NCBI GenBank assembly: GCA_907163375.1
Contig: CAJQUW010008736.1
Span: 1-64,000 of the forward strand
From: Prostheceraeus crozeri
Taxonomy: Eukaryota; Platyhelminthes; Polycladida; Euryleptidae
Reading direction: 5' to 3'
Length of the DNA stretch: 64,000 nt
Of the stretch, positions 35,664-48,510 are shown piece after piece. Position 1 is the first letter of the stretch. The number at the start of each line of letters is the position of its first letter. Under the pieces are notes generated by a model. It did not search any database. It worked only from the letters and a program-made list of their open reading frames with translations, and was not told where the DNA came from. The position numbers were made by a program, and so were the translations under genes.

Positions 35664-38165
35664 GAACAGACCAGTTATGTGTCAACACTCTGTCACCTAT
35701 CGAATCCATTCTTCTTTTTTCTTTCCCTTCTAGAAGAAAAACGCTTGCGAGTATTTACATGTAATTCTCTTTCATAGGATGACATCATGGGACTGATTGT
35801 ACGCTCACACTTTTATGCTTTTATAATAATTTACTTATACATGTTATTTCTTTTCCTCAGCATTTCAATAGCAAGCGTTTCTTGTAACAAGTAAAATCAG
35901 TCAGTAAATGCAACAAAATTAGTGTGAATACAGTTCAAAATGTTGAGTCGTCTGTTTAAAAGCATCGCATTGATTTATTTATCTTAGTGGTCATTTTTTC
36001 ATAACTGGTAAATTGTGTGATGCTTGTTCGATTTGTGTTGCGTTTGTCCATTTATTAACTATTAACACTAATTTGGCGATGAGAAACTAAAATTGAACCG
36101 GCATATACATATCAAGGTGTAAATATTGCTTCTAATTTTAGACGTCTCCTGCCATTGAAAACTATTCCATGATACTCATGTACATGTATATGTAAAGTCA
36201 ATTCTCATTTCGAAGTGGTAATCATCTGCTGATGTGTATCAAAGTGGAATTTTGTTTTTTTTAGTTTTTGGAAATTTAGAATAGTTATTACGTAGAACAA
36301 TTGAATTAATTGATATTTTGATCTCAACATTATGTCATTTGAAAAGTGGCAACATATGCAAGGTATCGTGTTGTAGGCCTTAGAGTCTACAAAACTTTCA
36401 AAACTGTGGTTTGCCATGAAAGTGCAATAAAACCACTGCTGCATAGTGTCCTATTTGCGCAATTGTTTATTGTGTTGATTTATACAATTACAATTATGTA
36501 TATTGACACATTATCTAATTATATAGTAATTATATTATATATGTAATTGCTCAGCATTGTGTTGCCATTTCAATCACCATGCATGATTGTCAACTATAAA
36601 TGAGAAACAAGTGAAAGAAGTATAAGTATACTAAGTATCTATAGAAAATGATCCTTTCGTGATCTCAAAATTCTGTGGACTCATATACAGAGCAGTGAAG
36701 ATTAATTAAAAATCTCCTCCTCTGATGAGAGCACCACTGCTACCACACATATAATTTAGTAAGCAGAATATATAGATGAAATTACATCAATTGTTTCTCT
36801 TTTTTCCGTCCGAAGCCAACAAAGTTCACAATCAAACTGTTTACGCTTTGCCACTGATTATATTCTTTTTGATTATGATCTGATGATAATCAAAATGCCC
36901 TTTTACTCCGTCCAATTTGTGCAGTCATCATTTGCACTGGAAAATGCTCAAGCAAACCTGTGATATTTGTACAGATTCATTTCAAAGTGCCTCATTATCA
37001 TTTGTCTTTCATTATTTCATGTGCATCATGTATGTTTATCTGAAGAACGTTCATTTTACATCATGTTTAAATGTGTATGTTTGCAACGTTTTGACTGGCT
37101 TGCATAGTTGTATCCATAACATAATCTTTCCTTGATTTTCACACTCTACACTTCAAAACTTGCCTTTAATCAGAAAACTTCTGTTGAAATTCTTCTAACC
37201 TCTGAATTAACCTACATGAAACTGCTGACAGACAATTTTTCAAACTGCGTAGCTTTAGTCTTCACAAAGTGCATATGAGCACAGACATTATAATGCAAAT
37301 ACTTGCATAAAAGAGAAGGAAGTTCAAAAAATTGACATTTACTCACAATTTTATAATTTGCTATCAAAACTTCACTGATGTTGTTTGTGGTAGTACGATG
37401 CAAAATATGTGAATGATTTCCAGGTATTCCATGTACATATTATGATATCCATCTCTGCAATTCAACAAAGATGACAATGCTATTTTTGTATAAGAAGTAA
37501 ATCGATAAAGTACATTGAATTCTTTAACGAAATATTTATTGATTTGTATGGTAATACACCCTGTATTTGGAAATCAAGGATCATTCCAATACAATATATA
37601 AGAAAACGCCAAACCAAGAATACATATCCTGTGAGTTTTGCGAAAAATATTTTTTCATTGGTTTCCAAAAGAAAAGCGTTTACTTTCCTAATTTGAAATA
37701 AATTCCCTTACTGTGTACAACATGATTGGTTTTTAGTAATTTATAATTGGAAATGTGTGATCCACTGGTTTAGTGGTCAATTTCCTACATAGATGAGCGA
37801 TCAGGCGGCAGAGTGGTCGAGTCTATCCACAAGCAAAATTGACAATATGAAGGAACGACGTCCGGATCTCCATACCACATTTATATCAAAGCTCCAAGAA
37901 ACTAAACATATGTTACTTTATCTGGTTGTGAAATTTGATAGGATCGAGCATAGGCCTAGCAACAACAAAAATTTCTATGTGACTGCTTGTGTTTGCAAAT
38001 TGAGCACACATTCTGTTTTCCAAACTTGCTTAGCATTATTGCGGAATATTCTTTTTCAAAGATAGTTCCACTATAAGCAAGCTATATTTGCAGTCTATGT
38101 GATTAACTTTTTTCGAAAATCAAATATTCATTGGTTCAATTCAACGTTATCGTGCTAAGTATATA
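35664..38165. other. 3' region and intergenic DNA, no gene seen
   Basis: AT-rich sequence with short meaningless frames. Part of it is presumably the 3' untranslated region of the seven-exon gene. No repeats of note. Confidence 0.5.
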
Positions 38166-39078
38166 CAGTAGAATTCGCATATATCGGCGCCTCAAGGGAC
38201 AGACGAAAACCGCCGATATACGCGAACCGCCGATATATGCGAACTCCCTGAATTTTGAAGTTTTGTGAAATCTACACGAGCTCTGAGATCATGCCATGCA
38301 TCATACAATGTATATACGTGTATTGACTCATGAATTATTGCGTTGCTATACTTAAATACATGTACATATTGACTTATTGTCCAACATGTACAGTACATGT
38401 ACATGTAATTGTGTCTATGTAATCAATAGATATCTAAAAATTGTGCCTTTCTGAACTGATGCTTGCAACGTAAGTATCACAAACTGGATATCACTATGTT
38501 TGTCAAAAACTGAGTATGCTTTTTGAATCAAGAAGATTGAAGCTTCTTCATGCCTACATGCTTACCTGCTATATGAAGCACAAAACAAAGAAGAGTATGC
38601 ATAAATCAAGACGCTGCTAAGAGTCACGCGCTCCTTTGATGACGCAACAGTCACTAAGTCAGGTCTGACAATAGCATCGTAGGTGAAGGCGTTAACAATG
38701 CAATCATCACGTCGAATGAAAGACTAATCATGTGAGAATTATCAGTGAGATACAGTGGCAAGCCTACTTATCTTTCCTCGGCTGCTAGATTCTACAATTT
38801 TGATCAAACCCCCAAACATGACCGAGATGAATTGTAGAAGATCTAAATTTTCACATGCCACTAGAATAGCTAGAATCGGATAGTCCTAACAGAATCTGCA
38901 GCCATCCGCGTCCACATATACTGTCATTCTAGTGACTCCTCTAGGCAAAACACATCGCTTGAGGATTTCCAGGAAATCCGCCGTTATAAACGAATTTTTT
39001 TCTGTCAGGGACAGCGAAAATGCGCCGATATAGGCGAATCGCCGATATAGCCGAAGCCGATATATGCGAATTCTACTG
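38166..39078. mobile_element. Pogo/Tigger-like MITE
   Basis: Ends CAGTAGAATTCGCATATATC and its complement ATATGCGAATTCTACTG, flanked by TA. Next to both ends, CGCCGATATA/CGAA words repeat three to four times. CAGT-type ends with TA duplications and gene-less interiors are usual for pogo/Tigger derivatives. 913 bp, no transposase. Confidence 0.8.
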
Positions 39079-39654
39079 TAGTATCATGGAAAAATTATAT
39101 TTTTCATGTCATCAAAAATTAAAATTACAATTCAAAAGTTTGCTGCATCTGAAATCACATCAGTGTTATGCTATATGCAATTTTGAATCAAAGGAAATAT
39201 CAAAGTTATCACTTATTTTATAGTTGCAATAACTTCCTAGAGATTTGTGAAAACTTTACGATGCATGTAATCCGCGCACTTTGCGAAAAGACCGTACTTA
39301 GCAATCTAGCATTTAAAGTTAACCGGAGCAAATGTAAAATATTTATCTCTCTTGTGGTTACTTTCGTGTGCGAGCATGCGGCGAGAAGCAAGTCAAATAC
39401 ATCAAATATTTCCTTCAATGCACTAGCATTTTCTAAATAGACTAAATCACGACACGGTTAAAAAATCGATTAATCCAGGAAGCTGAAGAATGCAACCGTA
39501 AGCAAATACCCCAGTGGAGAGTAGTATAGCGGATTAGATTATTTAAAGTATCTACGGTGTCATCAGGGAGGAACCTATGGCTGCATAAAGTAATGTTTCA
39601 GGCCCCTAACCTCCAACCTGTGCCACACGGCGAGACCAGGCCAACCATATCGAA

Positions 39655-40232
39655 TGAGCGATTAAGAAGGGCTGCATCTAAGTCAGCCGCGTCTAGCTGA
39701 GCCGCGCCTTTGTTCTGATTACGCAGGCAAAAGGCCTCTAAACGAAAGATTCGCTTTCTCACGACACCGCGTCGCGTTGTCACACGAAACCGCGTCCGCC
39801 AAAAATAGCGGCAGATTTGTCTCCTCGCCATCTGTCAAATGAGTATTTCCTAATTTGAAATGTTGAAAGCTGATACTGCAAAATGACCAATATTACACTA
39901 GTCAATTGCGTGACAGCAATTCCAGGTCAGGTGTCGAACATATTTAGCAGAAATCATGGATGAATAAATCATGGGATTTCGAGTTACTTAAATTGTTTTG
40001 ATGTTGATGCTCTATAATATGAAACTCAATACCTTTTGTTCGTCAGCGTTAAGCAGGGGGATCCGTCAGCAAGAAGCAGCGACAGGTACCATTAATAGAT
40101 AAGGGAATCCGCGTCCAGTGACGCACTGAATTCATAACGCGGCTCAGACGTTGTACGATTAGACGAGGCTCAATTAGACGCAGCTCAGGTAGACGCGGCT
40201 CAGTTAGATGTCACCATTAAGAAGATCTCTTC
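39655..40232. mobile_element. Element with inverted 15-mer arrays at both ends
   Basis: The right end (40137-40232) has about four copies of a 15-mer like TAGACGCGGCTCAGT. The left end (39655-39710) has two copies in inverted orientation, followed outward by the inverted pair CTTCTTAAT / ATTAAGAAG. The interior is GC-rich and has CGCGTC words. It looks like a non-autonomous transposon with subterminal repeats. No target duplication found. Confidence 0.6.
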
Positions 40233-40399
40233 AAAGTTGAGGAAACTCAACTAAAACATCAATTGCAATTTTAATTCGGATGCACGACAACATTAGGGTA
40301 ACACTGGTTAGCCATACATTCCGATGATGACACCGAACTAGTGTGTTACCGAGTACATCACTTACAACCAGAAAACTTGAAATGAAGTTTCTACAATCC

Positions 40400-40960
40400 T
40401 TAGATCTTAGTCACAGAATTCTGTGATCTTAGTACTCTGCTAGAGTGTAAGGATGGACAGCTAGCTCTCAGGAAGGAGATGCGATTACCAATGATGTTAA
40501 GGACAGCATCAGACCAATCCAAGAAGTCTGAACTTTTAAGGGCGTATTTTCTACAGGACCTTTTAACCCATGCTTTAATAAAACCCCATGATTTGTGAAT
40601 AGGCTCTCCATGATTGGTACCCCTTGCCATCAAGTCTCTTAGTTTTGGGTTGGAAATAATATTCAAGTCACCATATAGCCACATGTGAAGTCGGCTTGTA
40701 ACAGAAGATGGAATTGGAGGAATTGGCAAGGTTTGTTAATGAATTCTTTAACCTCATCAATTGAAGTATTCTTTAAAACCTGGTTGTAATTGAAAGAGGT
40801 GGTGCATTGGTAGAATACGTGAACAGGACCGAAGCACCGGTCGAAGTTTGTCGCTGGAATAAAGACGACTACACCGGTCAATCGTGGTTTTCCCTCCGTT
40901 GCTTGAAGTATATGAATGATGTGAATAAATCTTTTTTTCACTTTGACAAAAACAAGCTTA
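40400..40960 (-). pseudogene. Penelope-like element fragment
   Basis: Two overlapping minus-strand frames. One reads YGDLNIISNPKLRDLMARGT, then a W...SCRKYALKSSDFLDWSDA segment. The upstream one ends with KNTSIDEVKEFINKPCQF. The order (a short Cys-containing stretch, GDL-x-I-x-x-N-x-x-L-R, then an Arg/Tyr/Ala-rich block ending in W) matches what I remember of the region before the reverse transcriptase in Penelope-like proteins of cnidarians and other invertebrates. A frameshift joins the two frames. The catalytic part is absent. Confidence 0.5.
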
Positions 40961-41160
40961 GATCAATCTACAAATTGTACTGTGCTTTCTAGCAAACGAT
41001 GATTAATGTAGACTACTCTTATGCGTACATAACTGAACCCGTAGGCTACACACTGATTCAGTGCTCTTTATTCATCAATCTTGCGGTAGAAGGTATCTCT
41101 CAATGGAAAAAGATAACTCCCAGATGTCCCACTAATTTTTGCAACTCACATATCCTAGAC

Positions 41161-42723
41161 CACCATCATCATCATCATCAGCCTTTCGTGCCACTGCTCG
41201 CAGATGGCGTCCACTCCCCCCCTCCAGCTTCTTTGATCTTGCGCTTTCTGAATCCAGTTGATTCCGCTCTTTTTCTCAATATCGTCTCTCCATCTTCTCC
41301 TTGGCCTTCCTCTTCGCCTTGGTCTTTCTAGTGGCGTCCATTCCGTTACTTTCTTGGCCCATTTGTTGTTGTTCATTCTGGCTAGGTGTCCTGCCCAGTG
41401 TCCCTTCATCGTTCTAATTTTACTATGTCAATGATTCTTGTCCTTTCTATGATGTCCTCGTTCTGTATTTTGTCCTTCCTCGTGATGTTAAACATTGCTC
41501 TTTCCATATTTCTTTGTGCCACAGCCAGTTTTCATTCTTGTCGTTCTGTTAGTGTCCACGCTTCTGCACCATACGTGATTGATGGCAGTATGACCGGATC
41601 AAACAATCTTCGTTTCAGACATATTGGGATGTTCCTGTGTTTGAATAGTTTGCTGTATTGTCCGAACCTTCTCCAACCAGTATTTATTCTGTGATCTATT
41701 TCTCTGCCAATTTCGTTATTTGCTGTTAGCCATCATACAAAGTATTGGTATTCATTTACTTCTTCTAGCATTTCTCCATCAATTTGAATTCCATGTCGCA
41801 TTGTTTGCTTTGCTATTTCATTGCACATAACTTTTGTTTTCTTCTTGTTCATCTTCATACCATCTTTCCTTCCTTCTTCGTTTAATGATGCTATGATTCT
41901 CTGTAGGTCTTCTTCTGTATTCGTCTCCGTTTCTCTATATGTCATCCGCAAATCTGAGATTGTTTAGTTTTTCTCCGTTTACGCTGACTCCTTCTCTGAT
42001 GTCTAATCTTCGAAATATTTCTTCTAATGCTGCTGTGAAGAGAATTGGTGATAAAGTATTACCCTGACGCACTCCCTTCATGATTTTCTTCACCTTTTCA
42101 CTCATAATGTCGGTTCTGATCTGTGCTGTATCACCGTTGTATGCTTTTTTCAGGATGTTAATAAACTTCGCTTGTACTCCTTGCTTTGTTAGAGCATCAA
42201 ATACTGCTTTGTGCTTAATAGAGTCAAATGCCTTCTCGTAGTCAATGAAGGCCATATATAAAGGCATTTGGCATTCACTTGCTTTTTCAAGGGCTTGTGT
42301 GACTGAGGGGAGATGGTCAATAGTGCCATATCCTTTACGATATGCAGCTTGTTCAGGGGGTTGATTGTCCTCTAATATGTTTGATATTCTTCGTTTCACG
42401 ACTGTCAATATATATTTTGTAGACGTGGGATAAAAGGCCGAATGGTCGGTAGTTGCTCAGTTCCATTTTGTCTCCTTTTTTATATCAGTGATATTATCGT
42501 GTTCTTCCATGTTTCTGGTATCGTTTCTTCTATTGTTATTTGATTAAACAGATCTGTCAACTTTTTTATTATTGTTTGTCACCCAGCCTTAATCATTTCA
42601 ATTACCATCCCATCTTCGCCTGGAGCTTTCTCGTTCTTCATATCTTTGATAGCTTTTCCTACTTCTTCCTCTAAGAAGATTGGTTCATTTTCTATCGATG
42701 CTGATTGCATATTTTCATGGTTA
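41161..42723 (-). mobile_element. RTE-type LINE, 5'-truncated
   Basis: On the minus strand, in order: GKAIKDMKNEKAPGEDGM near 42650, MAFIDYEKAFDSIKHKA, KGVRQGNTLSPILF, LRFADD (catalytic Asp pair, about 41950), an ILPSITYGAEAWTL-type segment, then GHLARMNNNKWAKKVTEWTP and GRPRRRWRDD. The 3' end is a short GAT/GGT microsatellite (CATCATCATC on the plus strand at 41162). Order and ends fit the RTE/BovB group. At least three frameshifts separate the pieces and the endonuclease is missing, so it is dead. Confidence 0.88.
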
Positions 42724-44454
42724 TCCTGAAATATGGCCTAAAGCATGTCTTGCAATGCACTTCAGTAAAAAATAATATGTAACACATGCATTTGTCATAA
42801 AATAACTCAACACAACACAGGCTTTAATGTACACGTACAATAAAATTCACTGACCGACCTAAAATACAGTCGAGTTTCATTAATCCGGTCGGCTACGCTT
42901 CCAGACTACTGGCCGAATTAATATGACAACCGGATTAATAAACCAGGCGACAAAACACTGAAACCGGATCAGTCCGAGATGACCGAGTTGGGAGCGATTG
43001 AATCATGTTACCAAAAAAAAGATAGATTCCAGTATAGCCCTACAATCCCTGCTCTTCGGAGCTCAAAATAGCCCGAGTGAAGTACGGGCTAAATAGTGAA
43101 TAGGAAATAACTTTGGTGGGAGGGTTGCAAATTTTAGTACATGCTATTGGTTTGAAGATGCATTGTAGGTGTTTGGGAAAGGAATTGAACGCCTATGAGG
43201 TTTCTTGGTAGGTTGACCGAAGTAGACGGTGAAAATTCGGACCCGTTTGCTGCATAGATAGCAACCATCGAAAAATAACTTCATTATGAATGCATGAGAG
43301 AGCATGGTCAAAGACGTTGGAATACATTCAAATTTAGGCACATTCAGCTATAAATTGACAGGTCTACAATCTTCTCTTTTGAGGACACACATAGATAGAT
43401 CTGAGATAGAAGCGTTGGTCAAGATTGCTGGAACAGTAGAAAATAGTAGAAATAGAATTAAAAACAGTATTGCTCAAAACAGTAAGAAAGAAAGTTATCC
43501 ACCGAAACCGAATAGAACTGGTCGAAGACAATTATGTACAACTCTTGCATAGGACAGCCATCTACGACTCGAATGGCTGTGAAGAGAATACATGGGATTT
43601 CCACCTCATATAGACAAGAAAAATAAATTATGACAAAATTCAAATACTCAGATGTGGCATGGTCTCTCGAGCTACAAGGTTGGTTAAGATCTGGATTGAG
43701 CTGATTTTTTAGGCAGCTACCGAATTACGTAAAGCAAGCGAAGAAAAGAATTTTACAATGGAGTTGCGTGGAGGATGAAACATAAAATATTGCGGGAACA
43801 GATGGGCAGCTTGAAGAAAGACATGGAAACCATCAGAGTGTTGTCTGTGAATGCACAGGACCATAGCAGCCATGGTAGCAGCTGTTGAAAAGAGACAAAC
43901 AGAAAAAGGAAGAGTTCAGCCAGATTTAACCATTCAAAATACAAACCAACCAATCGACCTAGAATCATGCTTGATTACAGCTACATGCAGTTTGAAACGA
44001 TAAATTTCAGTGATTAATTAGTGACAGGTTATTGCACATCCATTTATCGAAGTTTTCCAGAGCCAGAGGCTCCGTTTCTCTCTTTCTCTCCCTCTGTGTG
44101 GCCCAGGTCTCATGGGAAATCGTTATTTGCATAAAAATCCGATACTCTATCACAACAGAGAATTAGAACGGACATACACATTGAATAATAAACTATTTCG
44201 TGGTGATGCGTCAGGAATGTGTAAAACGATGGTGGCTACCAATGGTTGACAGTCGGAGGGAGTAACGGCAGCTATGTAAGTGCTCTTTGCAAAGTTCGCG
44301 GTTATTTATTACATCATCATTTCCGTTATCAGAAAATCATTTGGATAAAATAACTGACAGAGCTAGAATATATCACCATTCGGTAAGAATTTGAAATCAT
44401 GAGAGCTTTCAGTAATTTGATTTTTCTTAGGATCTATCAATCGCCAGTTTATAC
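42724..44454. other. No gene supported
   Basis: A TA-flanked CAGTCGAGTTTCATTAATCC at 42867 resembles one pogo-like terminus, but no partner end was found. A frame at 43304-43552 and a following Lys-rich stretch (to about 43970) have no recognised domain. Confidence 0.45.
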
Positions 44455-45070
44455 GATATATTAGGTCCTGTCTTAGACTGTCTTAGGTCCCTTGCTGTTC
44501 TCTTTCTTTGTTCGTGATCTTGAGCATTTTGTATACAGCAACAATTATGTATTTATTGTTAGTTATGCCGACGATGTGTCTTATGTGTACTCCTGTATAT
44601 TCAACATCGGACCATTGATAACAAGATGAATATCAAGTATGATAAATATACTGAAATGTTCATAACATGCAGTAGCAAATTTGACTGTCGCCCATATGTT
44701 CTTGCAAATATTGAACTGGTTGACCACGCATGCATTCTTGGTGTGATAATTGATCAGAAACTTTCACGGACTGAGCATACTGAGAAAATTTGTAAAAAAG
44801 GCATCATCTAAATCAGCAATTTTATGACAATTGAAGCCTTACAACTATGCAAGATATACAACAAAAACTTGTACTACTCATGTATGAAATCCATAATCGA
44901 ATATTGCTCGACTATTTTGTGTAAACTTGAATTGTACTAAGAGTCACGTGACTGAGCGTATGCAGTAGCGTTGTCACAAAATTATTTGCGGTAGTAGCAG
45001 CTGTACATGTAATTGCTCCTATTTTGTACCTGTGGACTATCGCCGTGCTGTGCAAGGATTCAAACTTTTT
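44455..45070 (+). pseudogene. CR1/Jockey-like reverse transcriptase fragment
   Basis: In several frames: VLGPLLFSFFVRDLEHF, VSYADDVSYV (catalytic Asp pair) about 44560, then VDHACILGVIIDQKLSRT, HTEKICKK, a NLYYSCMKSIIEYCS segment and a final RCHKIICG segment. This is the normal order for the end of the CR1/L2/Jockey reverse transcriptase domain and thumb. Frameshifts and missing ends mark it as a relic. Confidence 0.72.
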
Positions 45071-45098
45071 TGAGAACATTGCCTCTGAAGCTGATAAG

Positions 45099-45219
45099 TA
45101 ATTTTAGGCAGTTAAACCTGTTTTAATTTTTAAGTGCAGGAAAAGTCACTAATTTTCTTCTGCTGAATAAATAGTATCGATTAGATGTTGCTCAAGCAGG
45201 TTTAAGCTGCTTAAAATTT
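45099..45219. repeat. Inverted repeat
   Basis: AATTTTAGGCAGTTAAACCTG at the left and CAGGTTTAAGCTGCTTAAAATT (with one extra base) at the right form a stem over about 75 bp. It is next to the GAA-loop hairpin. Confidence 0.7.
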
Positions 45220-45265
45220 CTGATGAAAAGATCATTCCTTCTTTCCTGGCAGAAAAGTTCTATTT

Positions 45266-45380
45266 TGTAATAGATAATGTACAGATTTGAGGTCATTATT
45301 GCTATAATTACCGAGAGCCGAAGGCTCGAGGTTATTATGACAAATAATGACCGAAGAAATCTATGCATTATCTGTTATAA
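45266..45380. repeat. 115-bp hairpin with GAA loop
   Basis: A stem of about 55 bp with few mismatches. The arms include AGATAATG...CAGATTT / AAATCTATGCATTATCT, GGTCATTATT / AATAATGACC and the apex GAGAGCC-GAA-GGCTCGAG. It has the same apex design as the hairpins at 50572-50688 and 56811-56879. Confidence 0.85.
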
Positions 45381-47022
45381 TGCATGACCTTTTTCATAGA
45401 AGTCTGCACAAGGTTGATAATTTCCAACCAGGAAAATAATTACCTGCTTCGTGGAGCTTATTAACCTGTGGACATAGAAAGCCTTGCAAAGGCATGCATT
45501 ATTTGTACATAACAACGATACATCCAAAATTCTAGATCATTCACTACATAGATGTAGAGACACATTTGATTTCAATGAAGTCACAAAAAATGCCAATGAT
45601 CAATAGATATGAGCATCGAATGAGAATAAAGGATTCATGAAATCTATGAACCACACAAACACTTGCAGGCTAGCTCGTCAGAACCATAGAAGTAGATAAT
45701 AGTACACTAGAATGGAAGTTTGATATCTTGCCTATATACAATGATGGCACATGGAAAATCTATGGTTTGTAGATCAGATTCGGTCTAAAACATTATATCA
45801 TAGTCAAACTATTCGTCAAGTTGATTGTCGAAATTGTTGACACAAATCACAGGATCTTCATGAAGAGAATTTTTTTATTGAAATGGTGGTATTATATCAT
45901 GTGAAATAGCCCACTATTCCATGAATTAACATGCTGTGTCTATTTGTGCCAGTCATTCACAACTATCATTCCAATTTTTCAACGCTGGAATGCGAATTAA
46001 AATTTGGTTCAGAGTCATATTGAAAGTGGTCAGTGCACTGGTTGGAAGAACATCTCAAGAATTCACAGATAAATTTTCTACTTATTGGATAATTTCTCGG
46101 TCAAGCGGTAAAGAAACCTAGTGCTTTTCTAAAATAAACACACTGAAAGCTTCTTTATCTACAATAATTTCTCAGATAAATTGAATGTCGCCGGAACTCT
46201 TCAATTAATCATTGAATGACTTATGTGAAATAGTTTGATGATATTTTGGTAGGTGATATTCGAATGCATATAGAGATTTTGAAAATTGTTCAAATATAAT
46301 GAACAGGATCCCTTTAAAGTAAAATGAATACCCGAAGATTTACTGGCCTTTGATTTCAAGCTGGAGTAATGCATGCTCTGTAAATCAGCATTACAAGTTG
46401 CGTATGTGTCTGGTTATAAACTTGACAGATTATAAGAGCGATATTTCAAAATGATGAACGTACAGAACGTTTGAAAGGATTTCCTTCTTTGTCATCCTGT
46501 CGCCGCAGTATTTCATAAATTCTTTATCGCTTTTCTGTACATGATCTTTGGACATGGGGCAGCAATCCAGATCACAAATTGGCTTGATAAATATAGATGC
46601 CAACCAGAAAACTTGGAAACCAGCTCACACAATTTGCATTTTGCCCCAACTAAGTTCCATAATTTTCATGCAATTTCCATTCTAGGACTTTCTATGGTAT
46701 TGTTAATTTTTATGGTCAGAACAGCCTCCGATGACAATCATCCCTTACACCATCTGATTCCTGGAAAGTTGAAATAGTGGCAAATACGTTATCCTTTTTG
46801 CAAAACTGTCGCTAGACGTAATTCCTTCTTCGTCACAATGGCAAGGTTGGCTAATGACGGCTTTTCTTTGTAATGTTCTTTTGAGCTTTATTTTATATGA
46901 TAATTTATGCTACACTGAAGCATCGTTCAATCACTTTTGTTATTGACTTTTTGTATATGTGATGTCATTGAATATTTTTATGCTAAATCTTACGATTTTC
47001 ATTAATGAGGTCTTGATAATAA
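45381..47022. other. No gene seen
   Basis: AT-rich sequence with only short open frames of no recognised family. Confidence 0.5.
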
Positions 47023-47024
47023 TA

Positions 47025-48412
47025 TACTCACTGACATAAATAATGAAACCAACTATCATTGACTTGAATGGAAGTTTGTTTCATTTTTTTCTATGGTTTG
47101 AAATGATATCTCGCTTTCTATGTATCACCATTGAACTCCATATGATAAGGGAAATGATATAGGACCATGAAATTTCAAAATTTGATATTGATCACAGTAA
47201 CAGCTACAAGTTGAACAGAATCACCACCTACTGCTGACCAGATTTGACTTATGAAATGGCGCACGATAACTTTACCAGAGGAATGGCAATTGGGATGATG
47301 CGTTGTGGGGAAAGTTCTACAACTGTTGCGAAAGAATTGAAAATTTCAAGGGTCGTTGTATGGAGGTGGTGGTGTCGCTGGAAAGCAGAAGGAAATGTGG
47401 AAAAGAAGAACGGATCAGGAAGACCAAGGGTATCATCCAAGCGGACAGATGCACGCTTAGTTTTAGCTACTAAAAGAAACAGATTTGTGTCCGTCCCGAA
47501 GCTAATTGTGTACTGGAAGGTTGCTGGGAACGTTGCCTGTAGCGTTCGAACTGCATATCGAAGATTGCGAGAAGCTGGTATACAGTCTCGACGACCCGCT
47601 GTGAGAATTCCGCTGAGCCTGGAACATCGAAGGAGACGAGTGACGTGGTGTCAATGTCATCAGTCGTGGAGTGACAGTCAGTGGGAACGTGTGCTCTGGA
47701 CTGATGAATCGAGGTTTACTCTCGATTTCAACGATGGTCGGATCCGTGTTCATCGCTTGCCAAGTGAACGATTTGCTCCATGTTGCGTCAAAGAACACGA
47801 CCGGTACGGCGGCGGTAGTGTCATGGTTTGGGCCGGTATCTGGCACAATGGAAAAACACCAGCAATCGTAGTGAAAGGAACATTGACAGGACAGCGATAT
47901 GCCGACGAGATCGTGACACCGGTCGTGGTTCCAGCAGTGACATCGAATCAATTGATTTTCAGGATGACAACGCAAGGCCCCATCGCGCTTCAGTGGTCTC
48001 TAACAGGATAGCAAGCAGTGGAATCCCAACCTTGGAATGGCCCTCACGTTCTCCCGACCTCTCCCCCATCGAGCACTGCTGGGATGAACTTGGTCACAGA
48101 GTGAGGGAGAGGTACAACCACCCACCAGTGTCTTTGAAGATGTTGGCCGACAGACTGATCGAGCAGTGGAACCTCTTAGACCTGGCATTCATCCAGCGAC
48201 TGTGCTCATCCATGCCCTCACGCATCGATGCCTGTTTGGATGCTCGCGGTGGTCACACCCGTTTCTAACTTAAGTTGATAAAATCATGAGTATCAAATTA
48301 AATGTTTTTGAGTTTTCTCCTTTTACAAACAACAAACAAACGTACAGTACAACCAAGTTTAAGTCATAAGTATTCATATCAAGACTTGTTTCATTCTTTT
48401 TGTCACTGAGTA
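47025..48412 (+). mobile_element. Tc1-like transposon
   Basis: Inverted ends TACTCACTGACATAAATAAT and ATTCTTTTTGTCACTGAGTA, each beside TA (the exact split between TIR and TA duplication is ambiguous because both sides read TATA). About 1.39 kb, the usual size for Tc1 elements, with one transposase frame. It lies four bases from the inverted repeat of the tyrosine-recombinase element to its right. Confidence 0.9.
47244..48268 (+). pseudogene. Tc1-like transposase, one frameshift
   Basis: DD34E transposase for cut-and-paste movement of the surrounding element. From about residue 20 there is an N-terminal helix-turn-helix pair (TTVAKELKISRVVVWRWW), a basic GRPR hook (KNGSGRPRVSS), the first catalytic Asp in VLWTDESRF, the second in FQDDNARPHRA and the Glu in SPDLSPIEHCWDEL. 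The first frame stops at 48011. The DDNARPH part continues in another frame from about 47945-47960, so a one-base shift breaks an otherwise complete protein. The start is the ATG at 47244 or the one at 47256. The rest looks intact, so this is a recent loss or a sequence error. Confidence 0.9.
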
Positions 48413-48457
48413 TAGTTATTCTAACCCAAAAATGATGAAATTCCTGTCGATTTCTAC

Positions 48458-48510
48458 ATCAATCAGCGGACACTAATGCCGCAGTTGGCATTATTGTCCG
48501 CTAATTGATA
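48458..48510. repeat. GGACA/TGTCC hairpin in YR1 left end
   Basis: ATCAATCAGCGGACACTAAT pairs with its near-complement ending CTAATTGAT over a GCAGTT loop. It shares the GGACA...TAATGC word with the hairpin at 50456-50553. Confidence 0.8.

Noticed and set aside
37793-37850. tRNA-like GGCGGCAGAGTGGTCGAG
   Set aside because: It resembles an A box, but no B box or cloverleaf could be found downstream.
42867-42960. TA-flanked CAGTCGAGTTTCATTAATCC, pogo-like end
   Set aside because: Only one terminus is visible; recorded as part of a gene-free stretch.
43304-43970. Open frame with Arg/Lys-rich text as a possible gag-like gene
   Set aside because: No zinc knuckle, no domain I can name, and stops between the segments.
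46541-46777. 78-codon plus-strand frame
   Set aside because: No domain, no splice context, composition like flanking non-coding DNA.
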